A stretch of DNA of 64,000 nucleotides, taken from JBBDYG01 sp040901765 (GTDB taxonomy: Bacteria; Planctomycetota; Planctomycetia; Pirellulales; Lacipirellulaceae). Position 1 is the first letter of the stretch; each line of letters starts with the position of its first letter. This document shows, piece after piece, positions 55,196 through 63,851 of the stretch. The stretch is taken from NCBI GenBank assembly GCA_040901765.1, contig JBBDYG010000019.1, forward strand, positions 62,001 through 126,000, written 5' to 3'. The translations under genes and the position numbers were made by a program. The notes under the pieces were generated by a model. That model had not been told where the DNA came from, did not search any database, and was given only the letters and a program-made list of their open reading frames with translations.

Positions 55196-55954
55196 ATGGA
55201 TCTCCTTGAATCAAATTGGCCTTCCGTCGCGGCGTTGTCGAAGGACACGCCGGTGGTGTTTCCCATCGCGGCGCTCGAGCAGCACGGGCACCATCTGCCA
55301 GTGTTTACGGATAGCTACCTCCTTGGCGAAATTATCCGCCGGGCCAAGCCGTCGCTTGCTGATCGCGTCCTGTTCGCGCCGTTGATGTGGCTCGGCAATT
55401 CGGCGCATCACCTCGAATTCAGCGGCACGCTTACGCTGTCGCCGCGAACGTATCTCGATATGCTCAACGACCTGGCCGAGAATTTTCTGCAGCACGGCTT
55501 CCGGCGGATCGTCTTTGTGAACGGCCACGGCGGCAACGACGTACCGGGCCGGCAGGCGGTGTTCGAATTGCGCCAACGGCATCGCGAGCGGGACGACTTG
55601 CTTCTGTTGCTGGCGACTTACTGGAGTCTCGGCGCGAAGCCTTGGGACACGCTGCCAGCGCTTGAGCAACGCGAGATGGGCCATGCCTGCGAATGGGAAA
55701 CGTCGATGATGCTGCGCCTTTCGCCCGATCTTGTCGGCGATTATCGCGCCGCGCAGCCCGTCGATCAGGACGCGCCGTTTGCGCCGGCCGCTCGCGGGTG
55801 GATCACACGCGAACGGACGACTCCCGGCCACATCGGCTCGCCCCACCTCGCAACGGCCGAGAAGGGCGAGCACCTGTTCTCCCTATTTTCGGCCGACGTG
55901 GTCGCCATGTTGGAGCGGGTCGTTCGTTGGGATGGAAAGTCTTGGAACGAATGA
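55196..55954 (+). CDS. Creatininase family amidohydrolase
   Basis: A 252-residue cytoplasmic protein of the creatininase family (PF02633), whose members open cyclic amides such as creatinine or related lactam rings using a binuclear metal site. The expected ligands are present: Glu28 and His30 (ALEQHGHH), Asp39 (FTDSYL), His111 (NGHGGND) and Glu167 (HACEWETSMM). ATG 55196 is used; TTG 55178 is possible. The MFS gene starts seven bases after its stop, so a shared message is likely. The real substrate in planctomycetes is unknown; beside a transporter, it fits uptake and hydrolysis of a small amide. Confidence 0.9.
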   Translation: MDLLESNWPSVAALSKDTPVVFPIAALEQHGHHLPVFTDSYLLGEIIRRAKPSLADRVLFAPLMWLGNSAHHLEFSGTLTLSPRTYLDMLNDLAENFLQHGFRRIVFVNGHGGNDVPGRQAVFELRQRHRERDDLLLLLATYWSLGAKPWDTLPALEQREMGHACEWETSMMLRLSPDLVGDYRAAQPVDQDAPFAPAARGWITRERTTPGHIGSPHLATAEKGEHLFSLFSADVVAMLERVVRWDGKSWNE

Positions 55955-55961
55955 CCCCTGC

Positions 55962-57212
55962 ATGACCATAACCTCTCCACAACTTGGCGACAGACGAAGC
56001 TCGTGGAAGTGGACCGTCTGCGGATTGCTGATGCTCGCGTCGGCGATCAACTACATGGATCGGCAGACGCTCGCCAACGCCGCGGTGCGCATTTCTGAAG
56101 AGTTCGACCTGTCGAACGAACAATACGGAAACGTCGAAGCCGTTTTTGGTTATGCGTTTGCCGCGGGATCGCTCGTTTTCGGATGGTTGGCCGACCGGGT
56201 GGCGCTCCGCTGGCTCTACGCGGTGGTGCTCGCGATGTGGTCCGTGGCGGGGTTTGCGACTGGTTTCGTCGGGAGTTACGAAGAGTTGCTTACGTGCCGC
56301 ACGCTGCTCGGGTTTTTTGAGGCGGGGCATTGGCCATGCGCCCTTCGAACTACACGGATGCTGCTTGACGAGCGCGAACGATCCTTTGGCAACGGATTAT
56401 TGCAAAGCGGTGCATCGTTGGGCGCGATCCTCACGCCGTTCGTCATGCTCGCACTGATGGATCCCAATGAACTGTCGACGTGGCGTATTCCGTTTCTGGT
56501 CGTCGGTGCCGGCGGATTGTTATGGTTAGTCCCGTGGCTGGCGATCACGCGGGGGCACGATCTTCGACCCAAGTTGGCATCTTTCGACTCGACCGGCGAA
56601 AGTTTTTGGCGGATTCTCGTTAGCCGGCGGATGCTCGTCGTGTGCTTTGTTGTCGTGTGCATCAACACGACTTGGCAGATTTTCCGCGCCTGGCTTCCCA
56701 AGTTCCTTCAAGAGGACCACGGTTACTACGAAAGAGAAGCCCTGTTATTTAACTCGGGCTGGTACGTGGCCACCGATCTTGGTTGTCTCGCGGCCGGCGC
56801 GCTCGCGGCATGGCTCGCAAAACGATACCTTTCCGTTCAGAGGGCACGAGTGCTAGTGTTTGCCGGCTCCTCCGCTTTGTGTGCGGCCAGCCTGATCGTG
56901 CCGTGGCTCGACAAAGGCTGGCTACTGCTTGCGGTCCTTTCCTTGATGGGAGCTGGCGCACTCGGAGTTTTTCCGCTCTTTTACGCCTTCACCCAGGACA
57001 TTTCCGGAGCCCACCAGGGTAAAATCACGGGGGCAACGGGGGTCGTGGCGTGGCTCGCGACCGCCCAGACCCAACGGTTGTTCGGGTTGCTCGCCGATCG
57101 CACCGGCTCCATGGAAATCGGCCTTGCGTTGGCTGGCCTGCTGCCGCTGCTTGCCGTCATCCCGCTCTGCCTGTTTTGGAATCCGCGCGACACGAGGGCC
57201 GCACCGCCATGA
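55962..57212 (+). CDS. MFS transporter, ACS-like
   Basis: A 416-residue inner-membrane transporter of the major facilitator superfamily (PF07690), about 12 helices. MLASAINYMDRQTLANAAV at the first helix and GWLADRVALRWLYA in the first loop recall the anion:cation symporter branch, which moves organic acids and sugar acids. ATG 55962 is chosen because the preceding in-frame part (to 55731) overlaps the creatininase gene in another frame and has no hydrophobic character. It overlaps the next gene by ATGA at 57209-57212. The substrate may be that of the creatininase, but this is inferred only from position. Confidence 0.9.
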   Translation: MTITSPQLGDRRSSWKWTVCGLLMLASAINYMDRQTLANAAVRISEEFDLSNEQYGNVEAVFGYAFAAGSLVFGWLADRVALRWLYAVVLAMWSVAGFATGFVGSYEELLTCRTLLGFFEAGHWPCALRTTRMLLDERERSFGNGLLQSGASLGAILTPFVMLALMDPNELSTWRIPFLVVGAGGLLWLVPWLAITRGHDLRPKLASFDSTGESFWRILVSRRMLVVCFVVVCINTTWQIFRAWLPKFLQEDHGYYEREALLFNSGWYVATDLGCLAAGALAAWLAKRYLSVQRARVLVFAGSSALCAASLIVPWLDKGWLLLAVLSLMGAGALGVFPLFYAFTQDISGAHQGKITGATGVVAWLATAQTQRLFGLLADRTGSMEIGLALAGLLPLLAVIPLCLFWNPRDTRAAPP

Positions 57213-58474
57213 GATCAAATCTTTCCCGTCGTTCGTTTCTCGCTTCGACGCTTGCCGCAACCGCGCTGGTCGCATCTCCCCTCCGCGCGGCGGAGCCGCG
57301 CCGCAAGAAGATCGCGCTCCTCGGCACGGTCGTGTTTAAGCACTCGCACGCCCAACACTTCATCGACCGGTTTCTGCTGGGCTACACTTGGGGCGGCGGA
57401 TGGCGGCGGCCCGACGTCGATCTCGTTTCGCTCTACATCGATCAGTTTCCCGAAGGCGAATTCGCCCGTGCAACGGCCAAACGCCACGGCGTGCCGATTT
57501 ACCCTACGATTGCCGAATCGCTCACGCTCGGCGGCTCGCAGCTTGCGGTCGATGGAGTCGTGATCATCGGCGAGCATGGCGACTACCCAAAAACTGAAAA
57601 AGGCCAGACGCGCTACCCGCGATACAAGTTTTTCAAGGAAGTGGTGAAAGTCTTCGAATCGAGCGGCCGCAGCGTGCCGGTATTCAACGACAAACACCTG
57701 TCGACCGCTTGGGCCGAGTGCGTCGAGATGGTGGATGACTCAAAGCGGCTCGACTTTCCGTTTCTCGCGGGTTCGTCGCTGCCGGTCACGAAGCGGATGC
57801 CGGCCATCGATCTGCCGCACGGCACGCCGCTGGCCGAAAGCGTGTGCGCCGCGTATGGCGGCATGGACAGCTACGACATCCATGGGCTGGAAACGGCGCA
57901 GTGCATGTCCGAACGCCGCCAGGGGGGCGAGGTTGGTATCAACAGCGTGCAGGCACTTCGCGGCGAAAAGTTGTGGAATCACGTCGCCCAGCGTGAAGCC
58001 ACACAGCGGCTGCTCGTCGCCGCGCTGACGCGCAGCCACAACCTTCCCGAAGAGAATGGCTACACGACCGACGCCGTAACGTTCGACTGGGCACGCCAGG
58101 TGTTTCCAGACGGCTGGGGGTACGTCGTCGAACACCGAGACGGCCTGCGCACGACGCTATTCATGCTGCCGATCCGCGACTTTAACTACGCCGGCCTCAA
58201 CCGCGACACCGGCGAAATCACTTCGTGCCAGATGTATCTCCCCATGCCGACGCACGGATCGAGCACGGCCGATTTCTTCAATCCCCAGATTCGCCACATC
58301 GAGCGGATGATCGCCGAGAACCGCGCGCCGTACCCCGTCGAACGGACGTTGCTCACCTCGGGCATGACGCTCGCGGGTGTCGAGTCGTTCCACCGCGGCG
58401 AACAGATTGTCGAAACGCCCGAAATGGCGGTGAAGTACGCGGTGCCGAAGGAATCGATGTTCTGGAATACTTGA
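57209..58474 (+). CDS. Tat-exported protein of unknown function
   Basis: A 421-residue protein. SRRSFLASTLAATALVASPL is a Tat signal; the rest is soluble. RKKIALLGTVVFKHSHAQHF begins the mature part, and conserved-looking motifs are VIIGEHGDYPKTEKGQTRYP, VFNDKHLSTAWAE and YGGMDSYDIHGLETAQCM. I recall similar proteins, often unnamed, in planctomycete genomes, but know no activity; it has no clear Rossmann Gly motif. It is coupled to the MFS gene by the ATGA overlap, so the three genes from 55196 form an operon, presumably one uptake and breakdown route. Confidence 0.82.
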   Translation: MRSNLSRRSFLASTLAATALVASPLRAAEPRRKKIALLGTVVFKHSHAQHFIDRFLLGYTWGGGWRRPDVDLVSLYIDQFPEGEFARATAKRHGVPIYPTIAESLTLGGSQLAVDGVVIIGEHGDYPKTEKGQTRYPRYKFFKEVVKVFESSGRSVPVFNDKHLSTAWAECVEMVDDSKRLDFPFLAGSSLPVTKRMPAIDLPHGTPLAESVCAAYGGMDSYDIHGLETAQCMSERRQGGEVGINSVQALRGEKLWNHVAQREATQRLLVAALTRSHNLPEENGYTTDAVTFDWARQVFPDGWGYVVEHRDGLRTTLFMLPIRDFNYAGLNRDTGEITSCQMYLPMPTHGSSTADFFNPQIRHIERMIAENRAPYPVERTLLTSGMTLAGVESFHRGEQIVETPEMAVKYAVPKESMFWNT

Positions 58475-58844
58475 ACTTGAGCTGCGACTTTACCGTTGAT
58501 GGAGTAGTCGGCCCCATTGCCGACATTCTCTCATTTCAAGCCGAAGGCTTGGCAGCCATTAGCCGGCAGTAAGCGCGAGCGCCACTGCCGGTAACTGGAT
58601 CAAAGGGAGCAGCACCCCGGCAGGGGTGCCAGCAGTAGGTTCGACGCCAAATCGCCAAATTGCTGCGACCCCAGCCGGGGTCGTGCGTAATGGCGGGTCA
58701 CTTCCGGTGGTGCGCTGCGCGACCACCGGCTAATGGCTGCCATCCCTTCGGGATGAAGATTGGAGTACAGCTATCAGGTTTATCGAAGTAGTGGATTAAC
58801 GGAATAGTTGCCCATTTCGTCAATGTCGAAGTGACTAGGTTCGC
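58475..58844. other. 370-bp intergenic region between convergent genes
   Basis: No gene is seen. It holds a chain of four hairpins (see 58612-58755). The parts on both sides show nothing I can name. Confidence 0.6.
58612..58755. repeat. Chain of four small palindromes
   Basis: Four perfect stems follow each other: GCACCCC with GGGGTGC (58612-58629), CGACCCC with GGGGTCG (58666-58683), CCGGTGGT with ACCACCGG (58704-58729) and CATCCC with GGGATG (58741-58755). The second stem unit, CGACCCCAGCC, also occurs in the palindrome at 32228-32354. Confidence 0.8.
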
Positions 58845-60101
58845 TCACTTTCCGACTTCCACGACCGCAAGTTCGCTCTCGTCGCGCACGTACAATCGTC
58901 CGCTGGCCAGCGCAGGCAGCGCTTGAACCACGCTTCCGGCGGGAAAGACGCGCGCGGTGGCCAGTGGAATGAATCGTTCGGGATCGATCTTCGCCAAGAC
59001 CAACTCTCCCGAAGTTTTCTGAATCAACAACTTGTCGCCCGCCACGATGAGATTTCCGGTTCCAAAATCGGGCTGGCTCCAGCGCACGGTGCCCGTGGCC
59101 AGATCGACGCAGCGCAGCTCGGCAACGCCAGCGTCCTGCCGACCGTGGATGCCGTACAAGAAGCCGTCATGTTCGATCGGCGTTGTGTACTGACTTGAAA
59201 TCGCATCGTCGTTTTCCCACACAGATTCTACACCCGTCGCACTTATGTTCGCCAGCCGCGCGCCGACGCCGTAACTTGCCGTTACAAACAACCGGTCGCC
59301 AAGAATGAGCGGGTTGGCCGCGTTCACGGTCGGGCCGCGCATGCCGAACGGAAATCTAAACTGCTCGGCACCCGTACGCGGATCGACCGAGACGACGTTG
59401 AGCCGAGTGACGAAGACCACGTGTCGCTGGTCGCCGATGGTGGCCGCGACCGGCGAAGAATAGCTTGCTTGCTCGTCGGTTTTGTGCCACAACGACTTTC
59501 CCGAGTTACGGTCGAGCGCGACGAGTCCGTGTCCATCCTTTCCGCCGACGTTCACGAGTAGCAGCTCGCCTTCCACGATCGGACTGCTCCCCGCGCCGAA
59601 GTAACCGCTGGGCGACTTGCATTCCCGGTAAAGCTCTCGCGTCCACCGCGGTTGGCCGTCGGCCAGCGCGAGTGCATGCAAGTCGCCATCGGCGCCGAAC
59701 AAATAGACACAGTCGTCGTGAATCAGCGGCACGCAGCGGGGGCCATTGTCAGGGGCGATCGTGCTGACGTAGTACGTCGGAAAAGATTGCTTCCATTGCG
59801 GTTGGCCGGTGACTGCATCAAGCCGCTCGGCAATCGCTTGATCTCCCCGGCGATGGAACACGATGCAGGCGTCGCCGGCGACCGCCACGCCGGCAAAGCC
59901 GCCGCCGACCTCGTGCCGCCAGAGCGATTTCGGCCCCGCGGCCGGCCACGCTTCGGCCAAGCTTTCGTTGTCCGCTCGGCCGTTTCGCTGAGGACCAAGA
60001 ATCTGCGGCCAATCGCCGGCCGATACCGAATTAAGCAGCAGGCACATCCAGGCGATGGCGGCCAAGTGAATACTAATCGACAACTTATCTTTGCAGCGCA
60101 T
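58845..60101 (-). CDS. PQQ-type beta-propeller protein
   Basis: A 418-residue exported protein. The signal peptide core is IHLAAIAWMCLLLNSVSAG. The rest is a PQQ-like propeller (PF13360): repeated blades such as LDAVTGQPQWKQ, LALADGQPRWTRE, LDRNSGKSLWHK and VDPRTGAEQFRF. DWPQILGPQRNGRADNESLA at the start is typical of planctomycete members. Catalytic residues for a dehydrogenase are not evident, so a scaffold or binding role is as likely as an enzyme. ATG 60101 lacks a ribosome site. It follows the ceramidase-like gene on the same strand after 143 bp that hold a heptamer repeat. Confidence 0.88.
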   Translation of the reverse strand: MRCKDKLSISIHLAAIAWMCLLLNSVSAGDWPQILGPQRNGRADNESLAEAWPAAGPKSLWRHEVGGGFAGVAVAGDACIVFHRRGDQAIAERLDAVTGQPQWKQSFPTYYVSTIAPDNGPRCVPLIHDDCVYLFGADGDLHALALADGQPRWTRELYRECKSPSGYFGAGSSPIVEGELLLVNVGGKDGHGLVALDRNSGKSLWHKTDEQASYSSPVAATIGDQRHVVFVTRLNVVSVDPRTGAEQFRFPFGMRGPTVNAANPLILGDRLFVTASYGVGARLANISATGVESVWENDDAISSQYTTPIEHDGFLYGIHGRQDAGVAELRCVDLATGTVRWSQPDFGTGNLIVAGDKLLIQKTSGELVLAKIDPERFIPLATARVFPAGSVVQALPALASGRLYVRDESELAVVEVGK

Positions 60102-60114
60102 GGGAGGTGTTGCA

Positions 60115-60146
60115 GATTTGGGATTTGGGATTTGGGATTTGGGATT
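60115..60146 (+). repeat. Heptamer repeat ATTTGGG
   Basis: Four tandem copies of ATTTGGG plus part of a fifth. It lies 14 bases upstream of the PQQ gene start, on that gene's leader side. The complement of the unit, also in tandem, lies inside kinase A at 3418-3448. Confidence 0.85.
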
Positions 60147-60244
60147 CGTTAGCCGCGACGCTGCCCCCTTTAGCAGAACCGTTCGGAGCGGATAGCGTTG
60201 CGACTCACGTTACGCAATCGCGCTTCACCACGCCCTTAGCGGAC

Positions 60245-61678
60245 TCAGGGCGTGCTCCCCGTGGTTGCGTCCGCATCGAGCGCCTGCCGAATGGCTGCCG
60301 TGTAGGGCGCTTCCGCGCCGGGCGCGATCCAGCACCAATCGCTAAGGTTGGCGTCTTGCTCCGCCCAAGCTTGCTCGTGGGGAATGTAGCCGGGGCCACA
60401 CTCTCCATACCCGGCGACGAGCACGAAATCGTTCGGGCGGAGCCGGCTGGCCAGCAGTTGGTATTCCACGTAGCTTTCGGCCGGCAGCAACAGGAACACG
60501 GCCGAGCCGAAGTCCACCGCGGGCAGATCGAGCTTCTCACGAGCCGCCACCCGCCGCCGCCAGCTCAACCCCAGCGCGGCGAGGCACTGGGTGCGCGCAT
60601 CTTGCTCGGTAACCAGCTTCGCATCCAGGTCGGGCAGGCGAAAGCCGGGTTCGTCGCGCGGCGCTAACTCGAACTCAATGCCGCGAAACGTTACCGGTCC
60701 GATTGGAACCCGTTCGGTCGATTCCCACGCCTCGCGCATCGCGCTGTAGAGCCGGCTCGCCAAGACGGCCCGATTCTCGGGTTCACCCGCGTTGTATTTG
60801 CCCGCCGTCACGTTGCCGCTAGCGCCGGACAGGTAAATCTGCAGCGTTTCGGGCGTTTCGTCTTGGCGTTGCTGTCGGGCGATGCCGGGGAAGTCGCTCG
60901 ACACGCGGCCCGTGCCGTAGTAGCTCATGGGATGCGTCGAGTAGGCGCTCAAAGCCACGATCGGCTGGTCGCCATTCCAGTAGCTCAAGGTTCGCAGCCA
61001 CGGATCGATGGTTCCCTCCGGTTGCTCACGCATAAACGGATCGCTCGTCGCACTGCCTCGATCGTGCCGCGGTGTGCCATCGGCACCCAGGTAGCGTCGG
61101 TTCGATGCGATGCCCTCCACCATCGCCTTCCCTGTTCCCAAGTGCGTAACTGGCTGAGCCTTCGCAATCGCCGCCCGCGCGGCTTCGGCCACCGCTTGCA
61201 CGGCCTTGCGATGAAAGACGGGATCGATCCACTGTCCTGCCAATCCGCGCTCGGAGAGCAACCGTTGGGCGGTTAAATCGGCCAGCGGCGCGTCGTGCTG
61301 ATGTACGCAGCTTACGAGCACGCGGGCCGGCCTCGTGCCTGCCGCCTCGGCGAGCGCTTCCCGCCAGCGGCGGTACGCATCGTTGCGAATCTCAAGCCAA
61401 TCGACCGCCACGATGACAATCGGCTCGCCGCAACCGAGGAGCACCATCCCTCGCGCGGAAAGTGGTTCGCCAATCTCAGCGGCGGGTGGCGAGATGCTGC
61501 CAAATAGTGGATGGCCCAAGGGAGGCGACACGTCGGCCACGAACGTGGCCAATCGCAGTGAAGGGGAATTGGCGGCGTTCGGCTCCGCCCGAACCAGATC
61601 GCCTAATGTCGCAAGACATAGCGCCAGCAGAAGCGTGGCTCGAAATCGACCATCAAATCGAACACGACATATATACAT
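60245..61678 (-). CDS. Neutral ceramidase-like secreted hydrolase
   Basis: A 477-residue protein resembling the neutral/alkaline non-lysosomal ceramidase family (PF04734), zinc amidases acting on ceramide-like lipids, though planctomycete members may use other substrates. Support is the N-terminal VADVSPPLGHPLFGSISPPA, the SCVHQHDAPLADL His pair and LSAYSTHPMSYYGTG, which contains the conserved His. The signal sequence (FRATLLLALCLATLGDLVRA) fits ATG 61678, five bases after the stop of the peptidase gene, so the two are one transcription unit. A longer frame into the peptidase gene is not real. Confidence 0.8.
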   Translation of the reverse strand: MYICRVRFDGRFRATLLLALCLATLGDLVRAEPNAANSPSLRLATFVADVSPPLGHPLFGSISPPAAEIGEPLSARGMVLLGCGEPIVIVAVDWLEIRNDAYRRWREALAEAAGTRPARVLVSCVHQHDAPLADLTAQRLLSERGLAGQWIDPVFHRKAVQAVAEAARAAIAKAQPVTHLGTGKAMVEGIASNRRYLGADGTPRHDRGSATSDPFMREQPEGTIDPWLRTLSYWNGDQPIVALSAYSTHPMSYYGTGRVSSDFPGIARQQRQDETPETLQIYLSGASGNVTAGKYNAGEPENRAVLASRLYSAMREAWESTERVPIGPVTFRGIEFELAPRDEPGFRLPDLDAKLVTEQDARTQCLAALGLSWRRRVAAREKLDLPAVDFGSAVFLLLPAESYVEYQLLASRLRPNDFVLVAGYGECGPGYIPHEQAWAEQDANLSDWCWIAPGAEAPYTAAIRQALDADATTGSTP

Positions 61679-61683
61679 TGCAA

Positions 61684-63648
61684 TTACTCGGGCGATTTGT
61701 CCAATAAAAACTCGCGCATGAACAGCACCGTCGCGTAGAACTGGTAATCCTGGTTGTTCTTCTTGCGGAAGCCGTGCCCCTCGTCGCGGGCCATGAGATA
61801 CCACACCGGTGTCCCTTCCTGCTTCACCCGGGCCACGATCTGCTCCGCTTCCGACAGCGGCACGCGCGGGTCGTTGCCCCCTTGCACCACGAACAACGGC
61901 TTCGTGATCCGCTGGGCGTTGTTGAGCGGTGAAATGCGGTCGAAGAACGCCGCCATTTCCGGATCGCGCTCATCGCCGTACTCATACCGCCGGAGATCGC
62001 GGCGGTAGCTTTCCGTGTTTTTGAGAAACGTGCCGAAGTGCGAAATCCCCACGACATCGAGCGCGCAACGAATGCGGTCGGCGTAGTTCGTCGCCACGGC
62101 GAGAGTCATGTATCCGCCGTAGCTCCCGCCGGTGACCATCACCCGCGAAGCGTCGAGGTCCGGCTGTTCGGCGATCCAATCGAGCAGCGCGCCGATGTCG
62201 CGAACGGAATCTTCGCGCTGATTTCCGTTGTCGAGCTTTAAGTAGGTCTTGCCGTACCCTTTGGAACCGCGCACGTTCGGGAAAATAATCGCGGTGCCCA
62301 GCTCATTCAAAAAATAGTTTTCCCGGCCGAGGAAGCCGGGACGGGTTTGACCTTCGGGGCCGCCGTGAATGTCGATGATCACCGGCCGCTTGCCGGTGAA
62401 GCGTGCAGGAGGCCGGTAATAAAACCCAGTGATCTCGCGGTCGTCGAAACTCTTCCAGCGAATCAGCTCCGGCTCCGCAAGCTCTTGCGGCACCAATCCG
62501 CCAAGCTCGCTTTCGGTCCACCGCGTTACCTCGCCACTCGACACGTTGAGCGAATAAACGTCCAAAGCGGAACGCGCCGAGTCGAGTGCGAACGCAACTT
62601 CGGCATTATTCCTGCGCCATTTTAAGCCCGTAACGACGCCGACCGGGATGCCGGTCTGCAACTTCAACTCGCGAGACTTCGTATCCATCAAGTAAAGCTT
62701 CGACACGCCCGCTTCGTTCATCAGGAAAGCGAGCGTCTTGCCGTTGGGCGATAGCTCGAACCATTCCACGTCCCACGGGATGTCGCTCGTGAGCGGGGTC
62801 ACGCGCTTCGTGGCAAGGTCGAAATAGACCAGTCGTTGAAACTCGCTTTCCTGGTCGGTTGTGACATAAATGCCGCGGCCATCGGCGGCGTATTGGCCAC
62901 CGCCCCACGATACCGGCTCGCCACTCTCAGGTGTGAGGCGTGTTTTTTCTCCCGTTGCGGCGTCCACTTCCCAGAGCGTGCTGCGATTGGCCGAGAAATA
63001 CTCGAGCGTCAAAATCTTGCGATCGTCGGACGACCAGTCGCAGGGAAACCATCCGCCGCCGCTCAGTTCCGCGAGCAGTCGATTGCTCTTGGGATCCATT
63101 GGGTCGATCAACCACAAGTCGCGGTCGGCGCCGTTGCGACCCGTCGATGCGTAGACGACGCGGTCTCCCTTTCGGCTCCACTCGACCCGGCCATTCTGCG
63201 AGCGTTTCCCGTCGGTGAGCAGAGTCACCCGGCCATCCGCGAAGTCGTAGCGGTAAATCTGCGCAAACTCGTCGCCACCCGTGTCTTTGGTGAACAGGAA
63301 GTACCGACCTGCGACAGGATCGTAGGTGGCTTCGGCAACGGGTTCGGCGAAGAAGGTAAGCTGCGTGCGCGCCCCGCCCGGCGTGGCGACATGGTGGATT
63401 TGCGCCGTGTTGGCGAAGCGGGTCGAAATCAGCAATTCGCGCTTCGTCGGATGCCCGTCCTGAAAACTGGCCGCGCGACTTTCCGTATAGCGACGCACTT
63501 CATCCGCGAGCGACACGGGGATCGGCGGAATGTTTTCCGTGAAAAGCTGCTCGCCCGGTTCGATCGTTGCCGGTGGCTGCTGCGCGAATGCTTGCATGGA
63601 GATTGCCCACTGGATTACGACGAGGAATGTAGCGTTGCGATAGATCAT
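61684..63648 (-). CDS. S9 family prolyl oligopeptidase-type peptidase
   Basis: A 654-residue serine peptidase. The signal peptide is residues 1-22 (MIYRNATFLVVIQWAISMQA), so it acts outside the cytoplasm. Residues 50-390 are a beta-propeller gate (SRKGDRVVYAS, SPNGKTLAFLM), and 400-654 the alpha/beta hydrolase (PF00326). The triad is Ser509 (GGSYGGYM), Asp593 (QGGNDPRVP) and His625 (DEGHGF), so it should be active. It is the first gene of a minus-strand unit with the ceramidase-like gene. ATG 63648 lacks a ribosome site. A dyad at 63717-63740 upstream may be an operator. Confidence 0.94.
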   Translation of the reverse strand: MIYRNATFLVVIQWAISMQAFAQQPPATIEPGEQLFTENIPPIPVSLADEVRRYTESRAASFQDGHPTKRELLISTRFANTAQIHHVATPGGARTQLTFFAEPVAEATYDPVAGRYFLFTKDTGGDEFAQIYRYDFADGRVTLLTDGKRSQNGRVEWSRKGDRVVYASTGRNGADRDLWLIDPMDPKSNRLLAELSGGGWFPCDWSSDDRKILTLEYFSANRSTLWEVDAATGEKTRLTPESGEPVSWGGGQYAADGRGIYVTTDQESEFQRLVYFDLATKRVTPLTSDIPWDVEWFELSPNGKTLAFLMNEAGVSKLYLMDTKSRELKLQTGIPVGVVTGLKWRRNNAEVAFALDSARSALDVYSLNVSSGEVTRWTESELGGLVPQELAEPELIRWKSFDDREITGFYYRPPARFTGKRPVIIDIHGGPEGQTRPGFLGRENYFLNELGTAIIFPNVRGSKGYGKTYLKLDNGNQREDSVRDIGALLDWIAEQPDLDASRVMVTGGSYGGYMTLAVATNYADRIRCALDVVGISHFGTFLKNTESYRRDLRRYEYGDERDPEMAAFFDRISPLNNAQRITKPLFVVQGGNDPRVPLSEAEQIVARVKQEGTPVWYLMARDEGHGFRKKNNQDYQFYATVLFMREFLLDKSPE

Positions 63649-63851
63649 CAGGAATTCGGCCCAATTCGGGATTGCAGTGGGGAGGAAGTTACCGACGCGA
63701 GCGTTCGGTTTTGCGGATTAACGCATTGACTTTCGTTAATTGGCATACGATACTTTGGTAAGAGCGGTAAGTCCGCGGGACTGTCCTGGGCGTTCCCTTC
63801 CATGGTGCTGGCTAAGCCTAGGAACGATTAACCCCGAGGCTCGCTCTTTTT
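63649..63851. other. Intergenic region upstream of S9 peptidase
   Basis: The 203 bp between the DUF3800-like stop and the peptidase start. It holds the dyad at 63717-63740. A 69-codon minus-strand frame across it shows no recognisable features and is not called. Confidence 0.5.
63717..63740. promoter_or_regulatory. Dyad upstream of the S9 peptidase
   Basis: ATTAACG (63717-63723) and CGTTAAT (63734-63740) are a perfect 7-bp inverted repeat with a 10-base spacer, 24 bp in all and about 70 bases before the peptidase ATG. Size and spacing fit a dimeric repressor site. Confidence 0.35.

Noticed and set aside
55731..55961. N-terminal extension of the MFS transporter
   Set aside because: It overlaps the creatininase gene in another frame and is Arg/Pro-rich rather than hydrophobic.
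60115..60146. Telomeric repeat or replicon end
   Set aside because: Only four units, inside an ordinary operon; the unit also occurs inside a gene.
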